A stretch of DNA of 64,000 bases from assembly GCF_007992215.1 (NCBI RefSeq), contig NZ_BJZV01000016.1, forward strand, positions 52,227 to 116,226, written 5' to 3'. A program made the translations under genes and the position numbers. The notes beneath the pieces are model-generated. The model had not been told where the DNA came from. It saw nothing but the letters and a program-made list of their open reading frames with translations, and did not search any database. The stretch comes from Methylobacterium gnaphalii (GTDB lineage: Bacteria; Pseudomonadota; Alphaproteobacteria; Rhizobiales; Beijerinckiaceae). This document shows positions 8,848 to 17,592 of the stretch, piece after piece; positions within the stretch are counted from its first letter, which is position 1, and every line of letters starts with the position of its first letter.

Positions 8848-9548
8848 GATGGGTCGTCCTTGCATCTAAGCCGCGGGACGATCTGAACTGAATGTTGTTT
8901 GCGTAGAATGGCCCGTAGTCGGTTTGCGGCTTGACCGCTTGAAACAGCCCGGCGAGCGCGGCGGCAGTATTAGCATCGTTTGCCCGGGCTCTCTGTTGCA
9001 ACGAAGCCAGCGGCGGGTTCGAGATGATCGCGTGTGCTGGGCAAAGAAACTTTGACACTGAAGTCCATGCCTGAAGAACCGCTTGCGCGTGATGAAGCGT
9101 AGGCCGCCGTTGGCGCGTCATCACGACGTAGAGCTGGTGTCGGTTCTCCTCAATCTCTGCACAAGTACCGGCGCGCCTCTGTTTCTTCGCCGTTCGCAGA
9201 AAAGATCGCCGTGACATTAGGTCGGGCGGCCAAAGATCGTTCTGCGGTTGGCGCTTGAACGGCGGCCGGGGGCTTGGCGCGCAGATGTTGCATCTTCAAG
9301 CCTCCATCCGATGCATCGGTCATGTTGCGATCCTGTCGCACCGGCAAGGCGCGGGACAGCGTGTGCGGAGCGAATGGAAAGGGGCTGTCCGGAGCCTTCG
9401 CCAGTGGATGCCAGCCCCGGTGTTCCGACCCGGCGCAAGCGGCAATGCCAACGCGGGAATCTTCGATGCCGCCTTGTGCAGATTGGCGCTCACGTCGGGA
9501 ACGTGGGCGAGGCGCGGCTGTTGCCCAGCGACGAGACGGAGTTCGGCG
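8848..9548. other. Non-coding interval without a supported gene
   Basis: Seven hundred bases hold only overlapping open frames in several phases. The longest minus-strand frame (8792-9217, ATG start, no ribosome-binding site) overlaps the 3' end of the deaminase and resembles nothing I know. I do not call a gene here. Confidence 0.4.
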
Positions 9549-9761
9549 ATGGCAGGCAAGACACTCAAGGCCGGCGATAAGGTGAAATGGGACAGTGCCG
9601 GTGGCACCGCCCAAGGCACCGTCGTCAAGAAGGAGACCGGCACGACGAAGGTGAAGGGTCACACGGCCAAGGCATCCTCGTCCGACCCTCAGTACAGGGT
9701 GAAGAGCGCCAAGTCGGGCAAGGAAGCGGTCCACAAGGCGGACGAACTGCGAAAGACCTGA
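9549..9761 (+). CDS. DUF2945 / HVA1-type small protein
   Basis: A 70-residue basic protein starting MAGKTLKAGDKVKWDSAGGT and ending KEAVHKADELRKT. The G-D-x-V-x-W start, the central GTVVKKETGTTKVKGHTAKA and the SDPQYRVKSAKSGKEAVHK tail match the DUF2945 (hypervirulence-associated, Tudor-like) family. Function is unknown; members are often found among general-stress genes. It precedes a CsbD-type gene by 63 bp, which suggests a shared stress locus. A longer in-frame extension upstream is rejected because the family begins at this ATG. Confidence 0.85.
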   Translation: MAGKTLKAGDKVKWDSAGGTAQGTVVKKETGTTKVKGHTAKASSSDPQYRVKSAKSGKEAVHKADELRKT

Positions 9762-9824
9762 CTTGCCCTCGACAAACTTAAATCGGGGCCGCCGGCTTAC
9801 TTGGGCGAAAGAGAAAGGGAGTAC

Positions 9825-10154
9825 ATGGTCGTTGCAGACAGGGTCGGAGGTGCCGCGAGGCAGCTCGGTGGGAAGGTACAGGACGCGGCCGGCGGTTTCG
9901 CAGGCTCGGACCGCACCTCGGTCGAGGGCCGCCTGCGTGAGGCGCACGGTACCGCGGAGCACCTCTACGGCCAGGCCAAGGATGCCGTGCGGCACGTGGC
10001 CGAAGAAGTGTCGGACCAGGTCGAGGATGCCTACGATCAGGGGCGCCGCTACGCGTGGGAAGGTCACCAGCGGTCCGTCGCGTGGCCGCATGCTTCCTTA
10101 CTCGTCGCTGGCCTCCTGGGCTTCGGTCTTGGCCTGTTGGTCAGCAGGCTCTGA
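9825..10154 (+). CDS. CsbD/DUF883-like stress protein with C-terminal membrane anchor
   Basis: A 109-residue protein. Residues 1-35 (ADRVGGAARQLGGKVQDAAG) and the following KAxDAVRHVAEEV-type amphipathic helices resemble CsbD/YjbJ. The last 20 residues (ASLLVAGLLGFGLGLLVSRL) form one membrane helix, as in DUF883/ElaB proteins. A GAAAGGGA box at 9813-9820 supports the ATG at 9825. The role is probably membrane-associated stress protection; molecular function is unknown. Confidence 0.82.
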   Translation: MVVADRVGGAARQLGGKVQDAAGGFAGSDRTSVEGRLREAHGTAEHLYGQAKDAVRHVAEEVSDQVEDAYDQGRRYAWEGHQRSVAWPHASLLVAGLLGFGLGLLVSRL

Positions 10155-10250
10155 GCCCCAGCTTCGCCCACCAGCACGAACCCCGTGCTAGGGAGCCCCG
10201 GTGTAACGCGTGAGCCTGAAAGCCGCCCCCCATCCCGGAGAGGACCAGTC

Positions 10251-10545
10251 GTGGCCGAAGCTTTCCGCGAGAGCTCCTCGCCGGCAGTGAATGCGGGCGG
10301 CAGATCGCGTCGCGCAATTGATCGGGCGTCAGCCTCGGGCCCATCGAGACGTGGCCCCGTGCCTTCGCACGATGACGGCGATGCTGCTGCGCTCTCCCAT
10401 GCCGATGGTGATGCCGTGGGGAGAGGATGGTGTCATGCTCTACAACGACGCCTCCTCCGTCCTCACGGCCAACCTGCCGCGGCTTACGAAGCCCTTCCGT
10501 AAGGACGAACTCGTGACAGCCCTCGCCCAAATGACGAACGGCTGA
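10251..10545 (+). pseudogene. Remnant of a PAS-containing hybrid histidine kinase
   Basis: Translating by pieces recovers parts of one known architecture. One frame reads ELLAGSECGRQIASRN, a TGA stop (10319-10321) where relatives have Trp, then SGVSLGPIETWPRAFAR. A second frame continues AMLLRSPMPMVMPWGEDGV and MLYNDAS, the N-terminal PAS of sensor kinases. The sequence then jumps straight to LPRLTKPFRKDELVTALAQM, the last helix of a C-terminal receiver domain. The gene therefore carries a nonsense codon, a frameshift and a deletion of nearly the whole kinase core. The exact 5' end is uncertain. Confidence 0.75.
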
Positions 10546-10598
10546 TCGGAGGATGACTGTTCCTTGGGAAAGGACCCGAAGCTCTCGACAGGCCGTCC

Positions 10599-12569
10599 TC
10601 ATGGCAGCTTGGGGCGGACGGGCAGGGCGAAGCCCTCAGGGCGCAAACTCGTTACGAGAGCCAGTGCGAGCTCGGACTGCCCGAACGGCTTTGTCAGGCG
10701 CGTGACCGGGATGAGCGTGTCTTCGGGTAGCTCGGTGTAGCCGCTCGCCAGGATGGCGACCATGTCAGGATGCTCGGTCCGGATCGCCTCGACGAGCTGA
10801 GTGCCGGTCATGCCGGGCATCATCTGGTCGGTAATCACCAGGTCGATGGTGCCCTTGGAGCGGCGCAGGATCCGCAGGGCTTGCTCGCCGGAGGTCGCCT
10901 CGACCACCGTGTGCCCAAGATCCTCGAGCATTGCCGTCGTGTTCATGAGCACGAGCGCGTCATCGTCCACGACCAGTGCGGTGACCGGATCGAGCCTGGG
11001 AAGTTCGTCCTCGGGCTGCTGCTCCGTTTGAGGGGCGTTGCCCAGATCCGCCTCAGGCAGCCAGAGCTCGGCCGTCGTGCCCTGGCCCTTGGTGCTCTTC
11101 AGGATCAGGCGCCCGCCTGATTGCTCGGCAAAGCCGTGGACCATCGAGAGTCCAAGCCCAGTGCCCTTGCCGACGCCCTTGGTGGTGAAGAACGGCTCGG
11201 CCGCCTTCGCTAGGGTCTCCGCGTCCATGCCTTCCCCGGTGTCGATGACGGACAGGCAGACGTAGTTTCCCGGCTTCAATCCGCGGACGTCTTCGGCCGT
11301 TATGAACGCCTCACGGGCGACCAGCGTGATCGTGCCTCCGGCCGGGGTGGCGTCGCGCGCGTTCACACAGAGGTTGAGCACGACGAGTTCAAGCTGGTTG
11401 GCGTCGGCGAGAACGCGCGGAAGCTTCAACGGAAAGTGCATGCCGACTGGAATGTTGGCGCCTATCGAGCGCTGCAGCAGATCCGACATGCCGCGGATGA
11501 GGTCCGGCACGTCGACGGGAGTCGTGGACAGTTCCTGCCGGCGTGCGAAGGCAAGCATGCGCTTTGTCAGGGTGGCGCCGCGGTCAGCGGCCTGGATCGA
11601 ATTGTCGATCAGTTGCCGAAGCTTGGGATCAGGCGGCAGACGTTTGAGGGCGAGGTTTAGGTTTCCGAGAATGACGGCGAGCAGGTTGTTGAAATCATGC
11701 GCAACACCCCCGGTGAGCTGCCCGATCGCCTCCATCTTCTGGGACTGGATGAAGCGGGCCCGAGTCTCTTCCAGGGCCAGCTGAGCGTCGCGTCGCTCGG
11801 TGATGTCGCGCGTGATCTTCGCGAAGCCGACAAGTTCGCCGTGCTCGCCCCGGATGGGATCGATCACGACGTTGGCCCAGAAGCGCGAACCATCCTTACG
11901 GACACGCCAGCCCTCGGCCTCGAAGCGGCCGGCCTGGGCCGCGGTCCGCAGAGCTGTGGCCGGGCGCTCGGAGAGGCGGTCTTCGTCGGTATAGAACCGC
12001 GAGAAGTGCTCGCCGATAATCTCTTCGTCGGAATAGCCCTTGAACCGCTGAGCGCCCTTGTTCCAGCTGGTCACCTGCCCATTCGGATCGAGCATGTAGA
12101 TGGCGTAGTCCTGCACGCCCTGTACCAGCAGGCGAAAGCGCTGCTCGCTCTGGCGCAAGGCCTCTTTGGTGGCCTGCTGCTCGCTGAGATCACGAGTCAC
12201 CTTGGCGAAGCCGAGCAGCGTGCCGTCCTCGCTCCGGATCGGATCAATGAGCACGTGCGCCCACATCAGGGAGCCGTCCTTGCGGACGCGCCAGCCCTCC
12301 TGCTCGAAGCGGCCCTCGGTCTCAGCAATCGCCAATGCACGCGCCGGAAGGCCAGTCGTCCGATCTTCGTAGGTGTAGAACCGGGAAAAATGCTCGCCGA
12401 TGATCTCGTAGTCGGCGTAGCCCTTGATGCGTTGAGCGCCCCGGTTCCAGCTCGTCACGACGCCCGTGGGGTCGAGCATGTAGATGGCGTAGTCGACGAT
12501 GCCCTCAACGAGGAGCTGGTAGCGGTCCTGGAGTGTGTACTGCGGTGCGGCGGGCTTCTCGATGTCCAT
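10599..12569 (-). CDS. PAS-PAS hybrid sensor histidine kinase with receiver domain
   Basis: A 656-residue soluble hybrid kinase. Two near-identical PAS/PAC units occupy about residues 18-130 and 145-260 (each with YAIYMLDP, SWNRGAQR or SWNKGAQR, and GFAKVTRD or GFAKITRD). HisKA carries the phospho-His in GGVAHDFNNLLAVI near residue 290; the HATPase domain shows NLCVNARDATPAGG and GKGTGLGLSMVHGFAEQSGG. The C-terminal receiver has VVDDDALV, phospho-acceptor Asp in LVITDQMMPG and the Lys in RLTKPFG. No transmembrane segment or signal peptide is seen, so it senses a cytoplasmic cue. No partner regulator is adjacent. Confidence 0.93.
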   Translation of the reverse strand: MDIEKPAAPQYTLQDRYQLLVEGIVDYAIYMLDPTGVVTSWNRGAQRIKGYADYEIIGEHFSRFYTYEDRTTGLPARALAIAETEGRFEQEGWRVRKDGSLMWAHVLIDPIRSEDGTLLGFAKVTRDLSEQQATKEALRQSEQRFRLLVQGVQDYAIYMLDPNGQVTSWNKGAQRFKGYSDEEIIGEHFSRFYTDEDRLSERPATALRTAAQAGRFEAEGWRVRKDGSRFWANVVIDPIRGEHGELVGFAKITRDITERRDAQLALEETRARFIQSQKMEAIGQLTGGVAHDFNNLLAVILGNLNLALKRLPPDPKLRQLIDNSIQAADRGATLTKRMLAFARRQELSTTPVDVPDLIRGMSDLLQRSIGANIPVGMHFPLKLPRVLADANQLELVVLNLCVNARDATPAGGTITLVAREAFITAEDVRGLKPGNYVCLSVIDTGEGMDAETLAKAAEPFFTTKGVGKGTGLGLSMVHGFAEQSGGRLILKSTKGQGTTAELWLPEADLGNAPQTEQQPEDELPRLDPVTALVVDDDALVLMNTTAMLEDLGHTVVEATSGEQALRILRRSKGTIDLVITDQMMPGMTGTQLVEAIRTEHPDMVAILASGYTELPEDTLIPVTRLTKPFGQSELALALVTSLRPEGFALPVRPKLP

Positions 12570-13113
12570 GAATCATTCCAGAGCCCGAGCGTTGCAGGCT
12601 AGGGTGCCGCTGAAGCGGAACGTGTGAAGGAACGCGTTGGGATCAGCTGTGCGGACGATGGCAGTCGTCGATGGCACCTAGCACGCCCGGATCGGACTGT
12701 CGTTTTTTTCTGTGGTGACGAACGATTTCCGCAAGCCATGCGACTGCCGGAGCACCGACCCTCATGCTCCGCCAACCTGCTGCATTCGCGGATGTTCGAT
12801 TTTCCAATTTTCTGACCGGAAGCGGACAGTCACTGATCGGCTTTTGGTGCACAGGCTGATTGGCGTTCCGCCGAAATTACGGTCGGCACCCAGTATACTG
12901 GCCTTTGAACCTGAATCTGGGTCCATCGACGAAGGGATCGACACCGTGGCGGAGCTCGCCTCGTCGGAGGCAAGGAACAGTACTGCCTTGTCGATCCCCT
13001 CCCCTGACCAATAGTTTTGGCCTGGATCGGTCCGGCGACGTCGCGCTTGGAGCCCTCCAACTGCTCGCCGACGCCGAACGGCTCATTTGGAAGGCTCGTA
13101 TAACTCGGCGTCG
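12570..13113. other. Non-coding interval upstream of the hybrid kinase
   Basis: About 540 bases hold short overlapping frames on both strands but nothing with a ribosome-binding site or a recognisable product. The promoter of the hybrid kinase should lie near 12570-12800, where the DNA becomes locally AT-rich (about 12700-12850). Confidence 0.4.
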
Positions 13114-13413
13114 TTATTTACGATTCGTGAGTCTTGCCCACCCGCGTTCGATCGCTTGCGCAACAGCCTCCATGGGGACTTTGAGACCTGGCACATCTTG
13201 CGCAAGGAGGGCCAAGCCGAGGGGCAGCATCCAAAGGCCAAGAACCGGCAAGATCGAAAAGGTGCCACCAAGGATGAGCAGTAGAGACGCAAAGATTCTG
13301 ATCCAGAAGCGGGAAGGATCACGCAGCCATGCTAGGATTCGCTGCCCACGTGGTGGTAGCTTTTCAGAGTAGCGTGAGACCCGCACGTCCCACTGCTCGG
13401 CACTGGGCTTCAT
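13114..13413 (-). CDS. Small two-helix membrane protein
   Basis: A 99-residue protein whose centre (FASLLLILGGTFSILPVLGL followed by WMLPLGLALLAQDVPGL) forms one or two membrane helices, flanked by WLRDPSRFWIR and ending AIERGWARLTNRK. Proteins of this layout with the P-G-W/L pattern are common, mostly unnamed, in Hyphomicrobiales. I chose the ATG at 13411-13413; a TTG 36 bases upstream would add 12 residues. Function is unknown. Confidence 0.7.
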   Translation of the reverse strand: MKPSAEQWDVRVSRYSEKLPPRGQRILAWLRDPSRFWIRIFASLLLILGGTFSILPVLGLWMLPLGLALLAQDVPGLKVPMEAVAQAIERGWARLTNRK

Positions 13414-13521
13414 GTATGTCTTGCCAGGTTCAGCATCGTTAGCCGCCAATCTGGAGCCTCAAGGCACTCCGGCCTCGTGTGATGTAGCTTCGGATGGGCG
13501 TGGATCGGTCCCTCCAGCAAG

Positions 13522-13896
13522 GTGAACGAGTCGGGCTTGGCTTTGTTCGAGCGCTCGGTCCGGGACTTAGCCTCGCTGCTCCTAAGTGTGCACTGGGTTT
13601 TTGCCGGACTGACGAACGGCACGGCGTCCGTCCCCGAGAATTGGGAGGAGATCGAGAACCCGTCTTCAGCTCAGGTCTGCAAGTCGATCACGCCCGACGC
13701 GATCATCAGCTTCATCGACGGCAAGGCCTACAAGACCATGAAGCGCCATCTCGGCACGCATGGCCTCGATCCGCATTCCTACCGCCAGTGCTACGGCCTG
13801 CCGAGCGACTATCCGATGGTGGCCCCGAACTACGCCGCACAGCGCTCCGCGCTCGCCAAGTCGATCGGCCTCGGCCGTCCAGGCAGCAGAGCATGA
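13522..13896 (+). CDS. MucR/Ros-type transcriptional regulator, Cys-less variant
   Basis: A 124-residue regulator. The C-terminal half (KSITPDAIISFIDGKAYKTM, then KRHLGTHGLDPHSYR, then YPMVAPNYAAQRSALAKSIG) is the MucR zinc-finger and DNA-binding module. The usual first zinc ligand Cys is Ser (ISFIDG instead of ICLEDG), while Asp and both His remain. The N-terminal SVRDLASLLLSVHWVFAGLT matches the oligomerisation region, but the first residues are unusual. It ends soon after GLGRPGSRA; another frame continues with a plausible tail (MTEATKESVAPALES), so a late frameshift is possible. MucR proteins are H-NS-like silencers of surface and exopolysaccharide genes. Confidence 0.8.
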   Translation: MNESGLALFERSVRDLASLLLSVHWVFAGLTNGTASVPENWEEIENPSSAQVCKSITPDAIISFIDGKAYKTMKRHLGTHGLDPHSYRQCYGLPSDYPMVAPNYAAQRSALAKSIGLGRPGSRA

Positions 13897-14182
13897 CCGA
13901 GGCGACCAAGGAAAGCGTGGCTCCAGCCCTTGAATCGCGCGCCTGCAAGGCTGCTTGACGCGGGTTCAATTCCATCGGCAGTTCCGTTCTGTTGAGACTG
14001 TCCGCCTATAGGTCCGACGCGGCATCGACAGCCGCTCATCCAGACTCATTGCCTGTCAAGGACGAAAGCTATTCGCGACGTGCGCTTCGAACGCTCCAGC
14101 CGGCGTTACGGACAAGCTGCCATAGATTGCTCAAACCAAACGGCCATCTCTTCCGCCAATCGCGAGAGACAAGGACGGCACG

Positions 14183-14455
14183 GTGGACAAGCAAACGACG
14201 ACAGCAGCGGTTTTGACGTTCCCTGCGCGGATCGTACCAGTCGAAGCCGATGAGAACGTCGCTTCGGTGATCCAGGTCCTACAGGATCAGCTACAGCTCG
14301 CCCGCGAGGGTAAGCTGCGCTCGGTCGCTGTCGTCACCGTCTCGAACGACGGCGATGCCATTGGCACGGAATGGTCCTGTACCAACGGCGATGTCACCAG
14401 CCTCATTGGCAAACTCGCCGTACTCTCCCACGATCTGATAGCGGCCCGTAACTAG
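14183..14455 (+). CDS. Small conserved hypothetical protein
   Basis: A 90-residue acidic protein that I cannot name. It has a helix-rich first half (ASVIQVLQDQLQLAREGKLR) followed by beta-like SVAVVTVSNDGDAIGTEWS and a C-terminal helix (TSLIGKLAVLSHDLIAARN). This helix-strand-helix layout with a G-T-x-W turn recurs in short orphan proteins of alphaproteobacteria and phages (recollection only). GTG at 14183 follows an AAGGAC box at 14171-14176. Confidence 0.6.
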   Translation: MDKQTTTAAVLTFPARIVPVEADENVASVIQVLQDQLQLAREGKLRSVAVVTVSNDGDAIGTEWSCTNGDVTSLIGKLAVLSHDLIAARN

Positions 14456-14524
14456 CTCTGAATGTACGTCAGAGCCCCACCGCGCCGGTTCCGACGGATC
14501 CCGCGCCGCCATCCCGCCTGTGAT

Positions 14525-14818
14525 CTAGCGCCGGGATGCGACCAACTCGTCGTGTCGTGTGGCCGAGCCGCTGCGCTCCGAGATTTGCCCGCTGCGGCCG
14601 CCTTGGACGCGACGATCGGCGCCCGTCGTAGTTGCATTGCCGCCGAACGAGAGCGCCTCGACGGCGAGGCCGCCCTGCCTAACCGTGTCCGGGATATCGG
14701 AATGATCGTAGTAGCCGGCCGCATGGGCCATAGCGTCGAGCGCCTGGATCTCGCTCGTCGCCGAGCCCGTCCAGAGGATGGCTCCAGTTGCGCCTTGTCG
14801 AACCTGAAAAACGGGCAT
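14525..14818 (-). CDS. Small conserved hypothetical protein
   Basis: A 97-residue protein beginning MPVFQVRQGATGAILWTGSA and continuing SEIQALDAMAHAAGYYDHSD. The plan of a short beta-hairpin, then 'A-x-S-x-x-x-A-L-D-x-M-A-x-x-A-G-Y', is typical of small unnamed proteins in Methylobacterium-like genomes. A GGAGA box lies about 6 bases before the ATG at 14816-14818. The C-terminal 35 residues are low-complexity and may be poorly conserved. Function is unknown. Confidence 0.6.
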   Translation of the reverse strand: MPVFQVRQGATGAILWTGSATSEIQALDAMAHAAGYYDHSDIPDTVRQGGLAVEALSFGGNATTTGADRRVQGGRSGQISERSGSATRHDELVASRR

Positions 14819-14980
14819 GGCGGTCTCCAATGAACGCTTAACGCAATAAGCGGGATGGAGACGGTAGCGTTCCGCTGGATTCCGCTTCCGCGGGCAGGAG
14901 CGACTGCGTGCCGCCGGTCCGTCCGAGGCTGCCAACGCGTGGCGATGCTTGGAAACGCCATTTGACCGGGCGGATACGCT

Positions 14981-15118
14981 TCAGGCGGGCTCGATCCACC
15001 GCAGCACGGCGACGAGACGCTCGGCCTGCGACCGGGTCAGGCCCGTGGACACCGCATCCCCGTTGCGGAAGATCGTGCAGGTACCGTCTTCGGCCACGCG
15101 GATCTTGATAGAGGCCAT
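14981..15118 (-). CDS. Very small conserved-looking protein (45 residues)
   Basis: The frame reads MASIKIRVAEDGTCTIFRNG and ends SQAERLVAVLRWIEPA, a compact strand-turn-strand-helix design rather than random translation. A purine-rich GGGGGAAAACGGG precedes the ATG at 15116-15118. Longer upstream starts give arginine-rich sequence and are rejected. Function is unknown. Confidence 0.5.
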   Translation of the reverse strand: MASIKIRVAEDGTCTIFRNGDAVSTGLTRSQAERLVAVLRWIEPA

Positions 15119-15500
15119 GGAACCCGTTTTCCCCCGCCGCTTTGCGGCCCTTGGACGGAAGCTTAACCGTTTCTGAATAGGAGACCAGCCCAAGCGTGGC
15201 CGTTTCTGCGATTGCGCCGGGGATTTTTGCAGGCGGATGGGTCCACATATGCATCGTCCGGCCTCGACCCTTGCCTCTGCTCGGCAAGACGTTGCAGGTG
15301 TCACCTTGGCTACGTCATAATGATCTCATTGGGCGAAAGCCTACGACCAACAGCCTTTCTCGGATATCGACTAAGGTTTTTCAGTCTTTAACGAAGGTGG
15401 CTTGACAACAGGTCGGCTGCAAATCCAAGAAAGAACTGCTCACGGAAACTTGAGAATCCAAGGAGACGTGAATGCGTGCGCGGCCTGGGATCGTAGAGCC
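15119..15500. other. Intergenic region upstream of XRE regulator
   Basis: About 380 bases between divergent small genes. A TTGACA hexamer occurs at 15402-15407 but without a convincing -10 box at standard spacing. No gene is supported. Confidence 0.35.
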
Positions 15501-15872
15501 ATGAAGCAGGTCACCGAAACCGACCGGTTGATCGGCGAGCGGATCACAGCGGCCCGGAAGCTCGCGGGCATCTCGCAGACGACGCTCGCGACTGCGATCG
15601 GTGTCACCTTCCAGCAGGTCCAAAAATACGAGAAGGGCCTCAATCGCATCTCCGCCGGCAAGATTGTGGAAATCGCCCGGCTGCTTGGGGTCGGCCATGC
15701 CGAGCTGCTCGGATCGACGGACGACGTGTCGGGTCTACCCTCTCTGTCGCGGGCGGCGATCTCCCTCGCCCAGGCCTTCGACCGGCTGCCGGAGAGTGCA
15801 AGCAAGGCTCAGTTGCGGCGCCTTGTGCTCGCACTCGCCGAAGACGTCCAAGCAGACCGGGACGAGCCGTAG
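15501..15872 (+). CDS. XRE-family helix-turn-helix regulator
   Basis: A 123-residue DNA-binding protein. Residues 7-65 form a Cro/C1-type domain: LIGERITAARKLAGISQTTL, then ATAIGVTFQQVQKYEKGLNR, then ISAGKIVEIARLLGVG. The C-terminal 50 residues (LSRAAISLAQAFDRLPESAS) are helical and probably dimerise. The ATG at 15501 is chosen because the domain starts eight residues later; an upstream in-frame extension lacks structure. It is a common alphaproteobacterial regulator type; its target is unknown. Confidence 0.88.
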   Translation: MKQVTETDRLIGERITAARKLAGISQTTLATAIGVTFQQVQKYEKGLNRISAGKIVEIARLLGVGHAELLGSTDDVSGLPSLSRAAISLAQAFDRLPESASKAQLRRLVLALAEDVQADRDEP

Positions 15873-16443
15873 AGGCTCGCCTCGGTCCTCGCCTGGGGAG
15901 CCCTGGCCTTCCGGTGACATAATGGCGTCCGGTGAGGCGCTGCCGCTCATTTGGAAGCAAGCTTCGACCGCTCGCGTCTGCGGCGGCTGGTCCATCCAGC
16001 TGCAGCGATCTGAACACCGGAGCGCTATAGGCCGGCAGCTATTGGGCGGCGATAAACGAGCATTATTTCCATTCGTATGCTTTTAGAATAATAATATTTT
16101 ATAGTGATCAAAACAATTATACCACACAATAACATTGATTTTCAAAATATATTTCTATATAAACTCCTATTTAGTTGGTGTATTTATCCGGTGCGGCAAA
16201 TCGACACCACAATCAAAAGACGGCATCCCGTCGATAATCTGGTCATCGACGACAATGAGAGGATATTTTATCAGAAGCATCGAAATGACGATCCTTCATC
16301 GTCATTCTCTTGCTGAGTTTTTTAAGTCACGAGGAGGATTGGCCCATGTCCAACGAACCACTCGTCACGCAAACTGCGCTGTCGGCGACGTGTCTTGACG
16401 TGGGTGTTGCTGCCGCGTCGTGGCGCGAGACCGGCTGCCTCGC
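15873..16443. other. Intergenic region with a strongly AT-rich core
   Basis: This 570-bp stretch includes about 16070-16180, where runs such as aataataatattttatagtg and aaaatatatttctatataaa stand out sharply from the GC-rich surroundings. No convincing gene is present. The core may be a promoter or silencer-binding region for xenogeneic silencers, or a scar of transferred DNA. Confidence 0.45.
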
Positions 16444-16662
16444 ATGAGCACGCATTGGCCCAACTCATGGGAGTCGGAGTGCGAGAAGCCGCGAGAGGAG
16501 CCGATCCTACGCTTGGTCGAACATGCCATCGGTCTATGGCGGGCGGCTCAGGACATGCGGGACCCTGTCCTTCTCGAAGCTCTCAGGCCCTTCGTGGTCC
16601 ATGTCGCCCATGCGCTCGTTCGTGGCGCCCTGGAAGAGGTCGAGGATAAGAGAGCGCATTGA
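16444..16662 (+). CDS. Small hypothetical protein
   Basis: A 72-residue helical protein starting MSTHWPNSWESECEKPREEP and continuing RLVEHAIGLWRAAQDMRDPV, ending VRGALEEVEDKRAH. It has no recognisable domain; acidic and helical character with regular heptad-like leucines suggests a small dimeric protein. No clear ribosome-binding site. Moderate coding bias only. Confidence 0.45.
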   Translation: MSTHWPNSWESECEKPREEPILRLVEHAIGLWRAAQDMRDPVLLEALRPFVVHVAHALVRGALEEVEDKRAH

Positions 16663-16878
16663 TCGGCCGTTGCCGAAGACGTCGCGTACGGAACGGCGCG
16701 GTCAGCATGTCTCGAACGCGATTGTGGTCTTGGAAACGCGCTTCGTCACTATCATCTGCATAGCACTGAGGCTGGAAACTCAATCGCAACCGTTTCTGGA
16801 CAAAGTGTCGTGGAACGGTCATGTGGCTGTTCAGCGCGCGAACCGGCGCTCAATGATCTCAATGACATCAGGAAAAGC

Positions 16879-17409
16879 ATGACTCGCAATCGCGGGCGGC
16901 GGTCATTTACCGTCGCAGCCAAGTCGAGCGGCCAAAGCGGCTTCGTCACCATACCTGTCAAGGCGCCGCGGGTGCCGCAGGCGGCCCGCCAAGCAGCAGC
17001 GCCGGCCACGAGCGCAGTATTCTCTGAGCCGGTGTCGGCAACCGCTCCGCCGGCCGACGTCACGCCGCGTCGCATCCTGCCGAGCCTGATCGCCTGGGAG
17101 GCTCCGGCCCCCGAGCCTGAGGCCGTATTCACGCCTGAGCCGCCGCTGCCGCGTGTCCGACGCGTCACGCCGCAGGGCGCACTCGACGATGCACCGCGCC
17201 GGCGAGGCCGGCCGCGCAAGCGTCCTTTGCCCGTCGACATGGCGCCTACTGTCATGCACGAGCCAGAGCCCGCGCCTGCCGCTCCCGTAGTAAGCCCAGT
17301 GGCGCAGCCCACGCCGGCCACGGCCGCTCGGCGTAGAGATCAGCCGGATGGCACGCGGCTACGGCTCGGCGAGCGCTGGAAGCGCCGCCTTCCGCGCGCC
17401 TGCTGGTAG
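16879..17409 (+). CDS. AT-hook-containing Pro/Ala-rich protein
   Basis: A 176-residue, largely disordered protein. The N-terminus MTRNRGRRSFTVAAKSSGQS is basic; the middle is Ala/Pro-rich; residues near 115-122 contain RRRGRPRKRP, a textbook AT-hook (R-G-R-P core) that binds the minor groove of AT-rich DNA. The C-terminus DGTRLRLGERWKRRLPRACW is basic. It probably acts as a small nucleoid-associated protein. The AT-rich region at 16070-16180 lies 700 bp upstream. Confidence 0.65.
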   Translation: MTRNRGRRSFTVAAKSSGQSGFVTIPVKAPRVPQAARQAAAPATSAVFSEPVSATAPPADVTPRRILPSLIAWEAPAPEPEAVFTPEPPLPRVRRVTPQGALDDAPRRRGRPRKRPLPVDMAPTVMHEPEPAPAAPVVSPVAQPTPATAARRRDQPDGTRLRLGERWKRRLPRACW

Positions 17410-17592
17410 TCTTTGGGAACGCCATCGGATCCGGCGGCGCTGACGACCCGAACTAAGTACTTTGCCTGGCATGGGCTGGTCGGCCATCGTGCGCCGAAGC
17501 TTGACTGCATGCCAGCAAAGGACAGAAGTCCTTGCGCTGCCCGTGATGAAAGTTCGGACGTTCCGGGCATACGTGCAGTCTTGAGGAACACC

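Noticed and set aside
8792..9217. Minus-strand open frame of 141 codons with ATG start
   Set aside because: Overlaps the deaminase 3' end, no ribosome-binding site, composition like a shadow frame; product unlike any family.
9150..10091. Long minus-strand frame antisense to the DUF2945 and CsbD-like genes
   Set aside because: Runs opposite to two recognisable genes; typical of GC-rich third-position shadowing.
12712..13014. Plus-strand open frame of 100 codons
   Set aside because: No domain, no ribosome-binding site, in non-coding region upstream of the kinase.
13951..13980. tRNA T-arm-like string (gcgggttcaattccatcggc)
   Set aside because: Resembles a T-loop but no acceptor, anticodon or D-arm pairs with it within 100 bases.
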